Source: Poecilobothrus nobilitatus
Lineage: Eukaryota; Arthropoda; Insecta; Diptera; Dolichopodidae
Reading direction: 5' to 3'
Assembly (NCBI GenBank): GCA_947095535.1
Contig: OX352772.1
Coordinates: forward strand, 253,185,597-253,249,596
Length of the DNA: 64,000 bases
Shown: positions 36,515 through 47,794 of the stretch, one piece after another
Layout of the letters: each line of letters opens with the position of its first letter
How positions within the stretch are numbered: the first letter of the stretch is position 1
Made by a program: the position numbers and the translations under genes
Notes under the pieces: model-generated
What the model saw: only the letters and a program-made list of their open reading frames with translations
The model's database searches: none
What the model was told of the DNA's origin: nothing

Positions 36515-37390
36515 TTTTATACCCGTACGATAGGATCGGGTATAATAAAATTACTCCTCCGTTTGTAACACCTCGAAATAAGCGAGCTAGATATACCTTC
36601 AAACGTATGGATCGGATCAGAAAAAAATTCGAAGACTTTTGAGCCATGTCCGTCCGTCCGTCCGCCCGTCAGCACGCTAACTCAAAAACTAGGAAAGCTA
36701 GAATCTTGAAATTTACACAAAATATTCTGGGAGTAATTTGTAGGTTCCCTATTTTTTTTGGTTGAGTTTGGACCAAGCCTTAGGGAAGCTCTCGAACACC
36801 TAACTTTTAGATCCCCACATTTTTTTTGTAATAGAGCTATGAAATTTTAATTACTGATAGATCTCACAAAAATATTAATTTTATTTTTAATAACTTTTTT
36901 TTGTAGCCCCACCCGTTACGGAGCTACAGCTCCCCAAAGGGTCAAAAAGCTTTATATTTAAATTGTTATAGCACAAGTTGTATAAAGTATATCTTCATTT
37001 TGAAAACGCCAAACGATTACTACTTTTATTAGCTTTAAAAGTATATATACAATAAATATATATTTGTGGCATACGGTGTCTTAATTTACCGTTATGTGAA
37101 ACTCAAATTTTGCAAAATCCTTCAACCCTTCTATCTTCTAAATGGTTTAAGTTGGAAACTTGAAGTTTTTACAGAAGTTAGATATTTGAAAATAAGTATG
37201 AGTCATTTCAAAAATTTTTTTTGTATCACTCCCCGTTTAGGAGCTGTATGGGGTCAAAAACTGAAAATTTCCTATTTTTAAAGACCTGTAACTTGAACAC
37301 CTGTTAAAATTTTTTTGAAATAATACACTTTAATTTTTATGTATTACCATAAAGTACATAGAGTATTTATCCAGTATAAAATTTTTTAGT
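36515..37390 (+). repeat. Family C-like repeat with family B-like interior
   Basis: Starts TTTTTATACCCGTACG, then a GATCGGGTATAAT pairing arm and CCGTCCGTCCGTCCGCCC near 36650. The later part (GCATACGGTG..., CCGTTATGTGAAA, CACCTGTAACTTG) resembles the interior of family B, which suggests that families B and C are related. The 3' end is unclear. Part of it recurs inverted at 60770-61010. Confidence 0.7.
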
Positions 37391-37680
37391 CAATTTTTTG
37401 TATCTCACATCCACTGAAAAATTATTTCTCAATTTGTTATTGCTTATAAGTTGAGCAAAATATATTTTAAGCTCATAAAAAAAATATAAATTGTCTTTTT
37501 AACTCATTTTTTGTGTATTATATCCTTGTTAATATTCAATATTTCAATTTAGCTTTAAAAAAAAAAAAGTTTTCTAAATAAAATAATTCCAATATGTATA
37601 CATATGTATTTACTTTGCTTTGCATCGTATGGAAGTATACTATACTATACAACGCAAGTAGAACAAAAAATCTCTCACAG

Positions 37681-39548
37681 TTTTTATACCCTACACCTAA
37701 AGTATAGGGTATATTAACTTTGGTATGGTGTTTGTAACCACCAAAAGGAAGCGAGTTAGATATGGACATGTATATATATTCTGAATCAGGATCACCTCCT
37801 GAGTCGATTTAACGATGTCCGTCCGTCCGTCCGTTTACACGATAACTCAAAAGCTAATGAAGCTATCTTGATGAAATTTATATAGTAGGTTACTAGTTAC
37901 GATAGGAAGGCTAAGCTCGAATCTGGACAAAATCCGTCCATGGGTTCGGATTCTGCAAGCTTCCGAATGATTCCGGAGCAAACGAGATTATCTCCAAAAC
38001 CAACAAAGAGAGAACCTTTAAATTTTGTATAATGATGTTCCTTCCCGTTCGATTTATGTCTCTGAAAGTTAAGAGGATTTCGTCTATGGGTTTGGGTTTT
38101 GGAAGCTTCCGAACGAGCACCAGAGCAAATGATATTATCTCCAAAACCAACAAAGATAGAACCTTTAAATTTTGTACAATGATGTTCCTTCCCGTTCGAT
38201 TTATGTCTCTCAAATTTAAGAGGATTTGGTCCATGGGTTTGGGTTTTGGAAGCTTCCGAACGAGCCCCAGAGCAAACGAGATTATCTCCAAAATCAACAA
38301 AGATAGAACCTTTAAATTTTGTACAATGATGTTCCTTCCCGTTCGATTTATGTCTCTGAAATTTAAGAGGATTTGGTTGATGGATTTGGATTTTGGAAGC
38401 TTCCGAACGAGCACCAGAGCAAATGAGATTATCTCCAAAACCAACTAAGATATAACCTTAAAATTTGGCAGAGTGGTGTTCTTTCATGTTTTATTTAAGT
38501 CTCTGAAATTTGAGAGGATTTGGTTCATGGGTTCGGATGTTGGAAACTTCCGAACGAGCCCCAGAGCAAACAAGTATATATCCACAACCAACAAAGATAT
38601 AACCTTTATTTTTGATACAAGAGTGTGCTGTTATGTTTCCTTTTCTATAAAATTGGAAACTGACATTTAAAAGAATTTGAACCATGGATTCGTATATTGG
38701 AAGCTTCCGAGCGAGCCCCAGAGCAAACGAGATTATCTCAAAAACCAACAAAGATAGAACCTTTAAATTTTTTGCAATGATGTTCCTTCCCGTTTGATTT
38801 AGGTCCCTGAAATTTGAGAGGATTTGGTCCTTGGGTTCGGATTTTGGAAGCTTCCGAACGAGCCTCAGAGCAAATGATATTATCTCCAAAAGCAACAAAG
38901 ATATAACCTTTAAATTAGGCAGAATGGTGTTCCTTCATGTTTGATTTTTGTTTCTGAAATTTGTGAGGATTTGGTCCATGGGTTCAAATCCTGAAAGCTT
39001 CCGGACGAGCCCCAGAGCAAACGAGTATATTTCCACAACCAACAAAGATAGAACTTTAATTTTTAGTACAAAGGTGTTCTGTTTTGTTTCCTTTTCTGTA
39101 AAATTGGAAACTGACATTTGAAAGAATTTAAACCATGGATTCATATTTTGGAAACTTCCGGGCGAGCACAAGAGCAACGAGCATATTTCCAAAACCAACA
39201 AAAGCCAACCTTTAAATTTAGTACAATGGTGTTCTGGCATGTTTTCTTTATGTTCCTGAGATGGATTCGATGAATTGGAGTGGCAATTCGGGTACCTGAC
39301 ACACACCTCCCAAGGAGTAACAATCTTCGAAATTAATAAAGATAGAAACTTAAAATTTTTTACAAGGGTGTCAAGCATATTTCAAGAGGATGCCTCTTTT
39401 ACATTTCTGAAATTCGAGTTTAATAAGACAAAAAAGGGAAGAAGTTCAAGCAGCTGCCAAAAAAACTTATGGATTTTTAATTTAATTCGAATTATTCATG
39501 TGTAGGGTATTGATAAGTCGGTTGCATCGACTTACTGTTACATTTACT
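37681..39548 (+). repeat. Family A element with about nine 147/157-bp tandem units
   Basis: The 5' subterminal ATACCCTACAC at 37686-37696 is the exact inverse of GTGTAGGGTAT at 39500-39510. The latter is followed by a hairpin, AAGTCG (39515-39520), GTTGCAT, CGACTT (39528-39533). The interior has the CCGTCCGTCCGT run near 37820 and then tandem units. GAGCA landmarks at 37976, 38123, 38270, 38417, 38564, 38721, 38868, 39015 and 39172 give spacings of 147 with two of 157. Each unit carries GGAAGCTTCC. Because 147 is 3x49, open frames of up to 177 codons arise on both strands; they are not genes. Confidence 0.93.
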
Positions 39549-40825
39549 TGTTTCTAATTTGTAGTGCCCCAAAGAAAGAGAAAAACATTAAATTAAAAAA
39601 ATTAACATATTCATTTTGCTTGTTCTTTCTCATTCTTCATTCTTCAAATTTATTTATTTTATTTTTCTAACGACAACAAGTCGCAATGTAAAGGTTTAAT
39701 TTTATTTAAGATGTTATTGGTATGTGTTGTCTGGTGTTGTGTTAGGCGTTTCAAATATTTTATGAATAGTTTATATTTTTTTTTTATTTTCAGTCACTTT
39801 ACTATTTATAAAAAGTAGCCAAAAAAATTATTAATGAATGGAGAGTAAGGAGTAGTATAGCCAGCCATATATATATAGATATGTATATATGTATATGTAT
39901 ATGCATATAAATTTTTTCTTTGCTTAGAAAATTTTACATTTTATAAATATTGAAATGTTAACCTCTGAGCATTAATTTTTTATTTCTTTTTTATCAATTT
40001 AGGAATTTTGCAAACAGATTATAAATAAAGTATGTAAGATTAAAAACTCGTGTGCTGTATAAAATTTTATACTGGATGAAAAAATTATAATTTTACCAGA
40101 AAACTTTGACCTAATTAAAAATGCATAATTGAATTCAAAATTTAATTTTTATTCATGTAATATTTTTAAAAAAGGGAAAAATCCGAATTGAAGTTTTAAG
40201 ATAAAAAAAAAATGTATTGAATTCAGTTAAACGTTCAATTCGGCATAAAAAACCCTTGTAAAGCAAAATTATAAGATAAACAGATTTTTAAAACTTTTGA
40301 CAAATATTACAAACAAGCAAATTAAAAAATTCTATAATAATAATAAAAGTAAAACTTAACAAAAAATTTTAAAAGAAAATTAACAAATGATAAATTCTCC
40401 AACGATAAATTAATATAATAAATAATAGAATTAAATTAATTAATAAAATTAAATGATAAAATTAACAAATGATAAATTCTCCAATGATAAATTAAATATA
40501 ATAAATAATAGAATTTAATTAATTAAATTTTAAAATTAATTAATAAAATTAAATGATAAAATGATAAATTATAATAAATGAAATAATAAAAAAAACTCTA
40601 ACTAGTACTAGTACTTAGTTGTTCCAACTTGAAGGATGCAAACCTCCGATGATAAGTTGACGATTGTAAGAAAAAATGTATTTATTAGAAAATTGAACAA
40701 AATTGTAAACATAATATAATATATTTTGTAAATGTATTGAAACCAAATTTAAAAATTAATTGGGAAGTTATTAGGCTTGAATAATTTTTAATTTTTTATT
40801 GTTACTTTCTGCTTTATTTGCTTTT
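39549..40825. other. AT-rich spacer with an 82-bp tandem duplication
   Basis: No gene is seen. ATTAACAAATGATAAATTCT starts at 40379 and again at 40461, giving an 82-bp tandem repeat that extends to about 40560 in degraded form. Short (TA)n text is at about 39870-39900. Confidence 0.6.
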
Positions 40826-42159
40826 TAGTACATTTCCAAAAAAATTTTGAAAAAATGTGCTTATTAGTTTCACTCTGTCCGTCCGTCCGTCCGTCCGTCC
40901 GTCCGTCTGTTTACAAAACTTCTACACCGTTAAAGATAGAGAAAAAAAATTTTAACTATAGGTAGGTCTCATAAAAAAAATAATTTTGTGGAACAACTTT
41001 TTCATGTAGCCCCCCCCATTACGGAGCTACAGCCCCTCAAACTTTGAAAAAGCCCTATTTTTAAATGCATATATCTTATGTTCTGCTTAAGATTTTTTCA
41101 ATCTGAAAACGTCATTCGACAGGTATTTCTTTTATCTTTGTAAATTAATATTAAAATTATACAATTTTTTTAAATTTAGTATTTAAATTTACCGTTATGT
41201 GAAAACCAAATTTTGCATGATTTTTCTACTTTCATAACTCCGGCACGCTTCTAGATAGAAGCTTGAAATTTTGAGGCAAGAAAGAATTATTAGAATTAGT
41301 ATAAGTTTGCTCAGAAAATTTTTTCGGACCACCCCCTGTTTATGAGCTATTAGGGCTTAAAAATTGAAAATTTGCTACTTTTAAACACCTGTAACTTAGG
41401 AACCTGTACACATTTTACTTCTGCAAGATATAAAAATTAAAGCTACAGTAATATATTTTTACGTGTGTTAAAGGTTTGTTTTAGATGTAAAGGGTTACAA
41501 AGTTGCAGCTCTTCAAAATTGCGAAAAAGCCCCATTTTCAGATGTATATATCTCGGGCTCTGCGTAATAATTTTGCAATCTAAAACCGCCAGAAGATCGA
41601 ACATTTTATTATCTATATAAAACAATTTCAAAATTATGTAATATTTTGTAATTTACGATTTAAATTTACCGTTATGTGAAAACCACATTTTGCATGAAAT
41701 TTCTTTTTTCATAACTCCGGCACCCCTTTAGATAGGAACCTGAAATTTTGAGACAAGAAAGAACTTTTAGAATTAGTATAAGTTTCCTCAAAAAATTTTT
41801 TGGTAATACCCCCTGTTTAAGAGTTATTACGCCTCAAAAATTGAAAATTTGCTAGTTTTAGACACCTGTAACTTAGGCACCTGTACAAATTTTTCTTCGG
41901 CAAGACATGAAAATTAAAGCGTCAATAATATATTTTTACGTGTGTTAACTGCTTTTTTTAGTTATATAGGATTCCGGACTTATAGCCCCTCAAAATTTCA
42001 AAAATGTCCTATTTTTACATTTTTTCTTATTACAAAAAATTTCTTAAATTTTATTTTTTAAATTTTCAAATTTTTGTGTAAGTCACACTTCTAAACAGTT
42101 TGTATTGAGTTTTGGAAATGTGCGCTTTTCAAAACCGTTGGTTTACATTCTACCTTGTT
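40826..42159 (+). repeat. Family B repeat, full-length copy
   Basis: Starts (A)GTACATTTCC, has seven CCGT units near 40880, then two related internal halves, each beginning ACCGTTATGTGAAAACCA (about 41190 and 41670). It ends TTTTGGAAATGTGC, AAACCGTTGGTTT, ATTCTACCTTGTT. The ends contain the inverted pair CATTTCCAAAA/TTTTGGAAATG. It is non-coding. Confidence 0.9.
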
Positions 42160-42234
42160 AATAAAGTATTCAAACCAAACATTAAAAACTTTTCATATTG
42201 AAGTTGTTGAATTTATCTAAATATTTAGCAACTT

Positions 42235-42425
42235 TAAAGCTTCTCAAAGATAATAATAATTCACCAATTTTTAATCCAGCTTTAAAAACTTTTTATATAA
42301 ACATTAAATCATGTTTAAACTTAAGTTCCATAACCAAGAAAATTTTTTATTAATAAAAATTATTTAGTTTCTCAAAGATAATAATAATTCACCTATTTTT
42401 AATCTAGCTTTAAAAACATTTTTAA
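42235..42425. repeat. ~131-bp direct repeat
   Basis: CTCAAAGATAATAATAATTC at about 42243 recurs at about 42374, each followed by ATTTTTAATC(C/T)AGCTTTAAAAAC. Confidence 0.75.
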
Positions 42426-42430
42426 ATTTT

Positions 42431-43717
42431 TAGCACATTTCCAAAAAAATTTTGAAAAAATGTGCTTATTAGTTTCACTCTGTGCGTCCGTCCGTCTGTT
42501 TACAAAACTTCTACACCGTTAAAGATAGAGAAAAAAAATTTTAACCATGGGTAGGTCTCATAAAAAAAATAATTTTGTGGAACAACTTTTTCATGTAGCC
42601 CCTCCCATTACGGAGCTACACCCCCTCAAACTTTGAAAAAGCCCTATTTTTAAATGCATATATCTTATGTTCTGCTTAAGATTTTTTCAATCTGAAAACG
42701 TCATTCGACAGGTATTTTTTTATCTTTGTAAATTAATATTAAAATTATACAATTTTTTTAAATTTAGTATTTAAATTTACCGTTATGTGAAAACCAAATT
42801 TTGCATAATTTTTCTACTTTCATAACTCCGGCATGCTTTTTGACAGAGGTTAGAAATTTTGAGACAAGAAAGAACTTTTAGAATTCGTATAAGTTTGCTC
42901 AGAAAATTTTTTTGGACCACCCCCTGTTTATGAGATATGAGGGCTTAAAAATTGAAAATTTGCTATTTTTAAACACCTGTAACTTAGGCACCTGTACATA
43001 TTTTACTTCTGCAAGATATAACATTTAAAACTACAATAATATATTTTAATGTGTGTTAAAGGTTAGTTTTAGTTGGAAAGGGTTCCAAAGTTGCAGCTCT
43101 TCAAAATTGCGAAAAAGTCCCATTTTCAGATGTATATATCTCACGCCCTGCGTAATAGTTTTGCAATCTAAAACCGCTAGAAGACTGGAAATTTTATTAT
43201 CTATATAAAACAATATCGAAATTATGCAATATTTTGTATTTTACTATTTAAATTTACCGTTATGTAAAAACCATATTTTGCATGAAATTTCTTTTTTCAT
43301 AACTCCGGCACGCCTTTAGATAAAAACTTAAAATTTTGAGACAAGAAAGAACTTTTAGAATTAGTATAAGTTTCCTCAAAAAATTTTTTGGTAACACCCC
43401 CTCTTTAAGAGTTATTACGCCTCAAAAATTGAAAATTTGCTATATTTTTACACACCTGTAACTTAGGCACCTGTAAAAATTTTTCTTCGGCGACGTATGA
43501 AAATTAAAGGTTCAATAATATGTTTTTACGCGTGTTAATGGCTTTTCTTAGTTATATAGGATTCCGGACTTACGGCCCACGTTTACGGCCCATTTTCACG
43601 TTTTTTCGTATTACATGAAATTTTCAAATTTTTGTGCAAGTCAAAATTCTAAACAGTTTGTATTGAGCTTGGAAATGTGCGCTTTTAAAAACCGTTGGTT
43701 TACATTCTACCTTGTTT
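42431..43717 (+). repeat. Family B repeat, full-length copy
   Basis: Same layout as the copy at 40826: TAGCACATTTCC start, CGTCCGTCCGTCTG run near 42485, two internal halves, and a GGAAATGTGC plus AAACCGTTGGTTT end. Its right part lies inside the 1.95 kb tandem duplication. Confidence 0.9.
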
Positions 43718-43846
43718 ATTTTCATTTGCATTAGTTATTAATCTCTCATTCAACCACTTAGCTTCCATTTTTAATAAAAGGCTAATCAATAGATCCTAAA
43801 ATTTTATTTTGTGATCATAGCATTTATCATTTTCATCAAACCATTT

Positions 43847-44487
43847 TCAATATTTTTTTGTCTTTTTTGTGACATCTAAACATAAGGTTATAATACTTTC
43901 ATGTAATTTTTTAGTATGGCAGTTATCGCAAAAATAATCATCAAATATTTTAATGTGAAGTTGTGTGATTTCAAATATAATTTCTGTTGAAGCTTTCAAG
44001 TAAAAAATTTCACAATCACTATTATCATTTTTTTGATATAAAAATTGTTCCGAATCAAGCGTCAGCTTATCATCTGACTTTTTCAAGAATGAAGCTTTAC
44101 ATATATCGCAAGAAATCTTTTTCATTAATTTAAAATTACATATCCGCATATATATCTTTCTGCATTGCATGATATAATATTTTTTCTGTTAGGCAGATTT
44201 TCATCATTTGCTTCATCATAATAATCTATTATTATATCCGTTATTTGATTGTCAATTTTATCAAAAGCTTCATCATCTTTTATTTCGGAACAAATTTCTT
44301 CTATTTTATACTCCTTTAAATCTTCACACAGATATTCTGCATCATCTTCTTCACAATTGCTGCTTTCAATTTTATGGTTGATCAACTTGACTGACATTAT
44401 TTTTGCTAAAATATTACTAAATTCCATTACAGATGGGTTATTATTACATCCATTTCGATATCGTACCAAAGCAAATAAATTTTCCAA
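43847..44487 (-). pseudogene. Duplicated C-terminal third of P-superfamily transposase P2
   Basis: Two overlapping minus-strand frames (44487-44125 and 44170-43847) correspond to 46440-46078 and 46123-45800. They start at ENLFALVRYRNGC and run through the acidic insert to ERYICGY, then shift frame into ISCDICKASFLKKSDD. The frameshift is shared with the other copy, so it predates the duplication. This copy has lost everything N-terminal of the catalytic Glu block and cannot work. Confidence 0.9.
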
Positions 44488-44505
44488 TATATCTTGATTA
44501 AGTAA

Positions 44506-45669
44506 GGTCTCATAAAAAAAATAATTTTGTGGAACAACTTTTTCATGTAGCCCCTCCCATTACGGAGCTACACCCCCTCAAACTTTGAAAAAGCCCTATT
44601 TTTAAATGCATATATCTTATGTTCTGCTTAAGATTTTTTCAATCTGAAAACGTCATTCGACAGGTATTTTTTTATCTTTGTAAATTAATATTAAAATTAT
44701 ACAATTTTTTTAAATTTAGTATTTAAATTTACCGTTATGTGAAAACCAAATTTTGCATAATTTTTCTACTTTCATAACTCCGGCATGCTTTTTGACAGAG
44801 GTTAGAAATTTTGAGACAAGAAAGAACTTTTAGAATTCGTATAAGTTTGCTCAGAAAATTTTTTTGGACCACCCCCTGTTTATGGGATATGAGGGTTTAA
44901 AAATTGAAAATTTGCTATTTTTAAACACCTGTAACTTAGGCACCTGTACATATTTTACTTCTGCAAGATATAACATTTAAAACTACAATAATATATTTTA
45001 ATGTGTGTTAAAGGTTAGTTTTAGTTGGAAAGGGTTCCAAAGTTGCAGCTCTTCAAAATTGCGAAAAAGTCCCATTTTCAGATGTATATATCTCACGCCC
45101 TGCGTAATAGTTTTGCAATCTAAAACCGCTAGAAGACTAGGAAAATTTATTATCTATATAAAACAATATCGAAATTATGCAATATTTTGTATTTTACTAT
45201 TTAAATTTACCGTTATGTAAAAACCATATTTTGCATTAAATTTCTTTTTTCATAACTCCGGCACGCCTTTAGATAAAAACTTAAAATTTTGAGACAAGAA
45301 AGAACTTTTAGAATTAGTATAAGTTTCCTCAAAAAATTTTTTGGTAACACCCCCTCTTTAAGAGTTATTACGCCTCAAAAATTGAAAATTTGCTATATTT
45401 TTACACACCTGTAACTTAGGCACCTGTAAAAATTTTTCTTCGGCGACGTATGAAAATTAAAGGTTCAATAATATGTTTTTACGCGTGTTAATGGCTTTTC
45501 TTAGTTATATAGGATTCCGGACTTACGGCCCACGTTTACGGCCCATTTTCATGTTTTTTCGTATTAAATGAAATTTTCAAATTTTTGTGCAAGTCAAAAT
45601 TCTAAACAGTTTGTATTGAGCTTGGAAATGTGCGCTTTTAAAAACCGTTGGTTTACATTCTACCTTGTT
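44506..45669 (+). repeat. Family B repeat, 5'-truncated by the tandem duplication
   Basis: Begins at GGTCTCATAAAA, in the middle of the family, directly after the partial transposase. It is otherwise the same as 42554-43717 with about 99% identity. Confidence 0.92.
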
Positions 45670-45799
45670 TATTTTCATTTGCATTAGTTATTAATCTCTC
45701 ATTCAACCACTTAGCTTCCATTTTTAATAAAAGGCTAATCAATAGATCCTAAAATTTTATTTTGTGATCATAGCATTTATCATTTTCATCAAACCATTT

Positions 45800-47794
45800 T
45801 CAATATTTTTTTGTCTTTTTTGTGACATCTAAACATAAGGTTATAATACTTTCATGTAATTTTTTAGTATGGCAGTTATCGCAAAAATAATCATCAAATA
45901 TTTTAATGTGAAGTTGTGTGATTTCAAATATAATTTCTGTTGGAGCTTTCAAGTAAAAAATTTCACAATCACTTTTATCATTTTTTTGATATAAAAATTG
46001 TTCCGAATCAAGCGTCAGCTTATCATCTGACTTTTTCAAGAATGAAGCTTTACATATATCGCAAGAAATCTTTTTCATTAATTTAAAATTACATATCCGC
46101 ATATATATCTTTCTGCATTGCATGATATAATATTTTTTCTGTTAGGCAGATTTTCATCATTTGCTTCATCATAATAATCTATTATTATATCCGTTATTTG
46201 ATTGTCAATTTTATCAAAAGCTTCATCATCTTTTATTTCGGAACAAATTTCTTCTATTTTATACTCCTTTAAATCTTCACACAGATATTCTGCATCATCT
46301 TCTTCACAATTGCTGCTTTCAATTTTATGGTTGATCAACTTGACTGACATTATTTTTGCTAAAATATTACTAAATTCCATTACAGATGGGTTATTATTAC
46401 ATCCATTTCGATATCGTACCAAAGCAAATAAATTTTCCAATATATCTTGATTAAGTCTCGATATCAATAAATATGAACACTCAGCATGATCATAAGTTAA
46501 AAATATATCAATCGCTAATTCTGTTATGCCATTAAGGGTTTGGATCATACCATCAATGCAATAAATTTTCGTTGGTGTTACTGGCTTTATTTCTTTAAAA
46601 TATATAATCATTTCTAATAAATATTCAAAAATTTTATTATTTTGTTGCAATGCAGATCGATATGGATTTTTATCATATAATTTTTTACTGTTAAGACAAT
46701 CAAACAAATTATTTATTTTTAAAACAAATTCAGCAGTGGATGAAGCACAATCTCTTTTGGAGATAAAAATTTTCAATGAAATTAATGTTTTAATAGCAGC
46801 AGCAACAGAACTACTAAAAACTTGGCTTGCTAATCGAACATTCATCCTTTCAAAAGAATTAAGAAATATGTGCTTTTTTGTCAGTTTTGTACACATTTTT
46901 TTCGTATTATTGCTTTCATGTAAGTATAAGGATTGGATTATTTCTAGACCATCTTTAGTATTAAGGTCATATTTTAATAGAGTATTTCGAAGACTTAATA
47001 AGATGTATTGGATCGAATAATCCAAAAATTATTTTTTTAGTTCCATTAAAATCGTATAAAAAATCGTATAAAGGACTTTCTTTTGTAATTCCTAATGTTT
47101 TAAAGCATTTTCGATTATTGGTACCTTGATCACATATCACAGCACGTATATTGAGATTTAAATTAAATGCTGAGTGTAAATTATTAAACAATAAAATTTT
47201 TAAATCTTCGGCTTTAACAGGTGTATCTGTTGCGTAAAAACTGAGCACATATTTCCAATTTTCAATTAAACCTTTCACTAAAAAAACACAAATATATTTT
47301 GCCACATCTTTAGTTCTTTTAAATTCGTAATCTAAAAAGCCAGTAATTTTATCCAACGCGCTATTATAGCTTAAATTTTTTCTAATAGCAATTTCATCAA
47401 AAATTATTACTGCCTCTTTTGAAATTTTATCTTTGTTGGAAAAAATTATATTTAATTCTCTGAAATTTTTTTCATTTATACCTACACTTAAAAACTTAAT
47501 TGGTATCCATCTATTAAGAGAAGCAATATGTGGCAAATTTATTTTAATTGTGTTTCTTAAAAATTTGTATCCTTTAGGAGAATTAAAATGAATATTAAGA
47601 GCTATGTTTTTTTCTTCTGCCGTCCAATTTCGTACCGATTTAAAATTCATGTTCAGCAAAGTTTTGGCATTCCCTTGTATATTAAACTTTCCATTTATTA
47701 AACTTTTTATAGAATGCGTTTTTTGTTTATTGATTTTGTTTTTCAATATTTTATTTTGGGATTTAGGATAATTAATTTTACTTCTTAAATTCAT
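45800..47794 (-). pseudogene. P-superfamily transposase P2 (two frameshifts)
   Basis: Read from 47794 down to 45800 in three frames. The N-terminal part contains LPHIASLNRW and the first catalytic Asp in VIIFDEIAI. The second Asp lies in VICDQGTNNRKCF. The GTP-binding-insert region starts FDPIHLIKS, where a one-base shift near 46990 moves the frame to RNTLLKYDLN. The catalytic Glu lies in SRLNQDILENLFALVR near 46450. A second shift near 46080 leads into a Cys/His C-terminus (CDICK, CDNCH). P/THAP9-type transposases use this Asp-Asp-Glu set for cut-and-paste transposition. No THAP domain is visible; it may have been on an upstream exon, as a GTAAGTATT donor lies near 47920 on this strand. All catalytic residues survive, so decay is recent. 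Confidence 0.9.

Larger units (their letters stand above)
42554..46456. repeat. 1.95-kb tandem duplication, near-identical units
   Basis: Unit 1 is 42554-44503 and unit 2 is 44506-46456, offset 1952-1953 bp. I found only about ten differences by eye, for example TGAAGC/TGGAGC near 43989/45942 and a one-base indel near 43193/45146. Each unit holds most of a family B copy and the C-terminal third of a P-type transposase. The junction at 44503 joins the middle of the transposase to the middle of family B. Confidence 0.95.

Noticed and set aside
37911..39378. Several open frames of up to 177 codons with 49-residue repeats
   Set aside because: By-product of the 147-bp satellite unit of family A, open on both strands at once.
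37681..39548. A CRISPR array
   Set aside because: Units are ~147 bp, fully repeated without unique spacers, in a eukaryotic transposon setting.
46736..47020. Plus-strand 94-codon frame
   Set aside because: Antisense of the P2 transposase.
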